Assembly: GCA_023265025.1 (NCBI GenBank)
Contig: JAHFUP010000007.1
Location: 46,858-110,857 of the forward strand
Direction of reading: 5' to 3'
Source: Acidimicrobiia bacterium
Lineage (GTDB): Bacteria; Actinomycetota; Acidimicrobiia; Acidimicrobiales; AC-14
Length of the DNA: 64,000 bases
The notes below the pieces were generated by a model that worked only from the letters and a program-made list of their open reading frames with translations, was not told the origin of the DNA and did no database searches. A program made the translations under genes and the position numbers. Shown here one piece after another: positions 60,364-64,000 of the stretch (positions within the stretch are counted from its first letter, which is position 1; every line of letters starts with the position of its first letter).

Positions 60364-63300
60364 ATGCGGGTGGCTGGGCGCGGGGCGACAGGTGTCGCTC
60401 TTGTTCTTGTCGGGAGTCTCCTTGTTGGCATTGGGGCAACTGAAGCCGTCCCAATGCCAAACGGGGCCGCAGTCGGGACGCGCGACACTGCTGTGCCATC
60501 GACGCCGGCCTCATATCAGGCCTTCATCGTCCCGTCAGACGCACAACCGCTGTCCACGATTCGCTCCGAGGCCGCTGCCGATAGCAGTGTCGCCGATGGC
60601 AGCGCATCAGTGGACAGCTACCGGACGACGGTAAGGTTCGCGACATCTATGACCTGGATCGCCTCCGATCGGCTGGGGCGCAGATTATGGCCGTCGATCA
60701 GGGAAGTGCCATCGTCGTCGTCGATCGAAATCAGCTTGAGCTTCTGGCGCGCTGGCAAATGGGCCCCTCGCACACGGCGGTCGCTTCCGAGCTGAGGAAC
60801 TCAAAGGGGGCTGTCGTCCCGACCTCGGCCAGCCGCGACGAGGTCGTCGCTGCCGCCGGAACTGACTCGGACAGCGACGGGCTCACGGATACCGAGGAGT
60901 CCTGGTGGTGCACGAATCCGAACAATCCAAGGACGAACGGAAACCCCAGGGGGTACACCGACGGACAGGCCGTTTACGGTCTGCTGGACTTCACTCTCCC
61001 TCGATCCGTCCGGTACGGATACGGACCGCCGTTCGGACCCCCGAACGCCTGGCCGGCATTCAATCAGCCTGGGGGCTGCGTGGACGGCGACCGCGACACG
61101 ATCCCCGACCAGGCCGAGGCGTTCATGGTCGGTACGAATTACCTGCTGGAGAGCACCGCCAGGGACAAGTTCGACGACGGGCAGAAACTCTTCGGGATCA
61201 CGTATTGTCCGGGTGGGTCGAATAGCTGCGGCTACGGCAGCTATCCGCGGCCTGAGTATTCCAACTTCATCACTGCGAGCATGCCGAGTTGGGTGTTGCC
61301 GCCCGCCGACAACCCATTCGTAGCGGCCTTCCCGGTGCCGCAAGTCCACGTGGTGCAGAACTCCCTTACGATCACGAAAACCTCGACGATCACGACCCAG
61401 CAGGGAACGATGACCCAGGCCGCACACACCTACCAGACGTCAGTCGCGAACGGTGTGAGCACGAGTGTGTCCGACAGCCGGACCTGGAACGACTGGCAAG
61501 AGGTGTCACATTCTGTTTCCCGACCAGGCACCGACGCAACCTCCCGGGCGCCAGCGCCGAACGGGCTGGCTTCGGACTCTTTCCTATCGAACGTTTGGGA
61601 CACAGTTGTCACCTACGGGCCAGATATAGCGGTCGCTGCCGGCAGCTGCGCGGCGTATGTCCTAACTGATACTCTAGTCCTTCCCGCGGGGGTGGTGTGC
61701 CTCGGTAGTGTCGGCCAGTTCTTCAACCACCTCGACGCTGAGATGAGCGGTGCCGACGACAATACACAGCCCCAAGATGACTACACGTCGTTTATCTATG
61801 ACGGCTTCTCGATTCCCGGGCAAGGATCCGTCATGCTTAGCCAGCCCTTTGATACACAGGGCTTGGCGTCGTCCATTGACGGGGTTCAATACGCGATCAG
61901 CCAGCAAGGTGAGGTGCTTGCAAGGCGCCTTGAAGCGATCAATTACGCGATAACGCAACCTCGGGTCACCAATACCCAAACCAGCGGCCGGTCATGGGGC
62001 GGCGCCCAGACCACGACGTCTGAGAAATCAGAGGTGCATACCGTCACCGACGGGCAGTCCTTCGCCACCGGCGAAAACTGGAGCACCGCATGGGCGATGG
62101 ACTCCAGTCACGCCGGCGATCTCACATTCAACTACACGGTGTCAAATATCGGATCCGATTACGCCCGTGAGATTACCAACGTGGACTTCAACATCTTCCT
62201 CGGCGAGGATGCCACGCCCATCATCACCTATCCGGCGTGGCAGCAGTTTCCGAATGGCACATTGACGAATGTCTTCCCAGGTGCCTCGTTGGAGTACGCC
62301 TCAAACCCGATCCGGTTGACGCTCGACCAGATGAGGCGGATCGACCTCGGTGAGGTGGTGCGCGTCGTTCTCAACAACGTGAGCTTCGGTGCCGACCAAC
62401 TCTTTTATCAGGACTCAACCGGCGGCGGGGTCACGGTCTTTGTCGACGACGGCACAACCTCCACCATCCAGCCGGTGCGGAGCTTCGTCATGCCGACCTG
62501 GGGGACCGAGCCGTTGCTGGACGTGCTCTCGCGCTACTTCCCCATTGGTCGCGACGCGAACGGTGAGATCACCGGCATCTCCACGCCGATCCTCAATGGC
62601 GCCAACCCGCCGACCTGGCAGGCACACCCGCTGACAGAGACCTCGTGGTGGAACTTCTACCTCACCCAAGACATAGGCGCCGCCGAGCTGAAGGACGTGC
62701 CGGCGCAAGCTGCCTCCTCGCTCTTCCTCCGCCTGAACCGCGACGCCGATCGTGACGGCTACAGCGACCGCGTGGAACGGCAGCACGGGACCGATCCCAA
62801 CAAGCCGGCCTCTCATCCGCGACCGCAGATCGTGGCTGCGTCGGTGAGCGATCGGGTCGGCGACAACGCAACCACGACACTCGCGCTCGAGAACCTCGGC
62901 GACTTTGACGCCACCTCGGTCCAGGCGACCATGTATTCGCCGGATGATTCGACCACGGTCACCAACAATGTCGTCGGGGGAAACGGCGTCGTTCATTCCG
63001 GCCAGCACGTCGCCGTGGGAAGTCAACTGCGACCTCCTGACCTGACCGGCTGGGGAAGCAACATCTCGAAGCCGTACGTGGCGGGAAGCTACGGCGGAAG
63101 CGCCGACCGCACGTACACCTTCACCGTCGCGAATGCGGGCGTGGTCGGCCAAGGGACGACCTCGACGACCTGGACCGATGGTACCGGCGGATCCGGATCC
63201 CTCGATCTCGGTTCCAGCTACCATGCGCCGCTTCCGATCGCGGTGGCCAATGGCGTGACCGTCGGGTTCCAGACCGGCGCGATTGCTGCCGGTACCAGTT

Positions 63301-63896
63301 TCAGGGTTCTCGCGCTCACACCTCGCGACACCTTCCAGTACACGGTGAACCGGACGCCCTTTACCCCTCCCGTCATCGCCGTTTCCTACAGTGACCCGCA
63401 GGGAAGCCACCGATTCGTCACGCCGGTCTCGGTGCCGTCGCTGACGACGAGCCTGGCGCCGTACCAAGGTCAGATGCTCTTCGGCCTCAACCTTGACATC
63501 AGAGCCAACGCCGAGGTGACTCCGGCCGGATCCCAAACGACGAGTGTCGTCATGGCGAGCCCGGACGTTCAGACCATCCAGAACGCGCAGCTTCACGTTG
63601 ACGTCATCTCGAACGGGAGCAAGGTGTTGAGCCTTCCGTTCACGATGAATGTCGAACGTGGACCGACGATATTCCCCTTCACATGGAACCCGTCGTCGTT
63701 TTCAAGTCCCTACGATGCGAGCGCCGACAACATCATGATCGTTACGCTGACGGATGTCAGCGGGAACATCGTCGCATCGTCCGCTCGGCCTCTCCGGAGT
63801 TTTACGAACGATCCGCTTCCCGTACTGAACGTTCCCACGACGGCCATTGACTTCGGCGCGGTGGTGCAGGGGGCAATGCCTAGTAAGTACCGGTAG
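60364..63896 (+). pseudogene. Protective-antigen/binary-toxin-B-like secreted protein, broken at both ends
   Basis: A signal peptide (MRVAGRGATGVALVLVGSLL) with a good ribosome site starts at 60364, but the body is in another frame; the switch must occur between 60585 and about 60640, before GKVRDIYDLDRLRSAGAQ. The 1069-residue body has Ca-binding DxDxDG repeats (DSDSDGLTDTEE, DGDRDTIPDQAE, DADRDGYSDRVE), a segment NPFVAAFPVPQVHV followed by a Ser/Thr-rich alternating stretch, and ENWSTAWAMDSSHAGDLTFN, all lining up with anthrax PA domains 1' and 2. Later Ig-like domains end abruptly at GAMPSKYR inside an ASH-type domain, where a mobile element begins. Confidence 0.65.
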
Positions 63897-63919
63897 AGGT
63901 TGAGTCAGGGTCCACCACG

Positions 63920-63982
63920 CGCAGCATCCCCCTCGCGAAGGTTCGGGTTCCTGTCCTGACCATACCGAGGAGGATGCTGTGC
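63920..63982 (+). promoter_or_regulatory. Hairpin sequestering the putative transposase start
   Basis: GCGCAGCATCCCCCTCG (63920-63936) pairs with CGAGGAGGATGCTGTGC (63966-63982), 16 of 17 positions including one G-U. The right arm contains the ribosome site and start codon. Some insertion sequences use such a stem to block expression from read-through transcripts, and the disrupted gene here is transcribed in the same direction. Confidence 0.55.
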
Positions 63983-64000
63983 CCAACGTTAGGCCGCTCA
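63979..64000 (+). CDS. Start of a probable transposase gene (partial)
   Basis: GTG 63979 stands 5 nt after GAGGAGG and encodes MPNVRPL to the window edge. An ATG at 63974 in another frame is too close to the ribosome site. Too short to assign to a family. Confidence 0.3.

Larger units (their letters stand above)
63885..64000 (+). mobile_element. Left end of a probable insertion sequence
   Basis: The toxin-like frame stops being homologous at about 63885. Beyond it lie a long inverted repeat and, with GAGGAGG in front, a GTG at 63979 opening a frame (MPNVRPL) that continues past the window edge, as expected for a transposase. The family cannot be named; the boundary is approximate and no target duplication can be tested because the right end is missing. 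Confidence 0.5.

Noticed and set aside
60585..60690. Programmed -1 frameshift in the toxin-like gene
   Set aside because: No slippery heptamer or downstream pseudoknot is visible; an indel is simpler.
1..64000. CRISPR arrays, rRNA genes, prophage or a replication origin
   Set aside because: No regularly spaced repeats, no rRNA-like conserved blocks, no phage structural genes and no DnaA-box cluster were seen.

Overview
The window is high-GC DNA with frequent GTG and TTG starts, very tight gene packing and an actinobacterial gene set: Rho with a long polar N-terminal insert, an Lsr2-type DNA-binding tail, an ECF sigma with a zinc anti-sigma, DUF4012, and a Wzz/BY-kinase fusion. This fits an actinomycete, perhaps an Acidimicrobiia-like lineage; the assignment is inferred from gene content, not from a marker search.

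Layout. 1-4.9 kb: BMP-type ABC transporter parts, a pair of isochorismatase-like hydrolases (one lacking its catalytic residues, one close to biuret amidohydrolase) and an amidase, read as uptake and hydrolysis of an amide- or urea-like compound. 4.8-10.1 kb: alpha/beta hydrolase with an OmpR-type regulator, then a phosphorelay cluster (HPt, receiver-GGDEF, membrane histidine kinase, receiver). 10.1-14.4 kb: lipoprotein, ECF sigma/anti-sigma pair, DUF5662 protein, ABC exporter. 14.4-22.9 kb: tRNA-Arg(CCG), argS, lysA, a Fic protein on the opposite strand, hom, thrC and an apgM-like protein that may supply the missing homoserine kinase step. 22.9-29.3 kb: homologues of both enzymes of archaeal cyclic 2,3-diphosphoglycerate synthesis (cyclic 2,3-DPG synthetase and 2-phosphoglycerate kinase), with two secreted proteins between them. 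29.5-36.1 kb: rho with a 7-codon leader, an nSTAND-like ATPase, an ERCC4-Lsr2 fusion, a decayed AAA ATPase, a CAP-domain protein and rpmE. 36.2-59.9 kb: a large surface-polysaccharide region (CapD-like dehydratase, DUF4012, Wzz/BY-kinase, WecA/TagO-like transferase, glycosyltransferases, heparinase II/III-like protein, two-domain oxidoreductase, methyltransferases, AsnB, Wzx, Wzy). 60.4-64 kb: a large secreted protein resembling the anthrax protective antigen/binary-toxin B family, broken by a frameshift at its 5' end and by a probable insertion sequence at its 3' end.

The most unusual pattern is translational. At all seven gapped same-strand junctions where the upstream gene ends in (A/G/T)TGA, a tiny reading frame starts on that stop (ATGA, GTGA or TTGA) and ends in a TGA overlapping the next gene's start. 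Several enclose strong hairpins that would hide the downstream Shine-Dalgarno, so they look like termination-reinitiation relays. Two of them, 40 kb apart, have the same length, the same first eight residues and the same hairpin spacing. The rho leader ends the same way.

Other notable items are a dispersed intergenic repeat (26.2 and 42.3 kb), a 152-bp tandem duplication, and several palindromes at likely regulatory positions.
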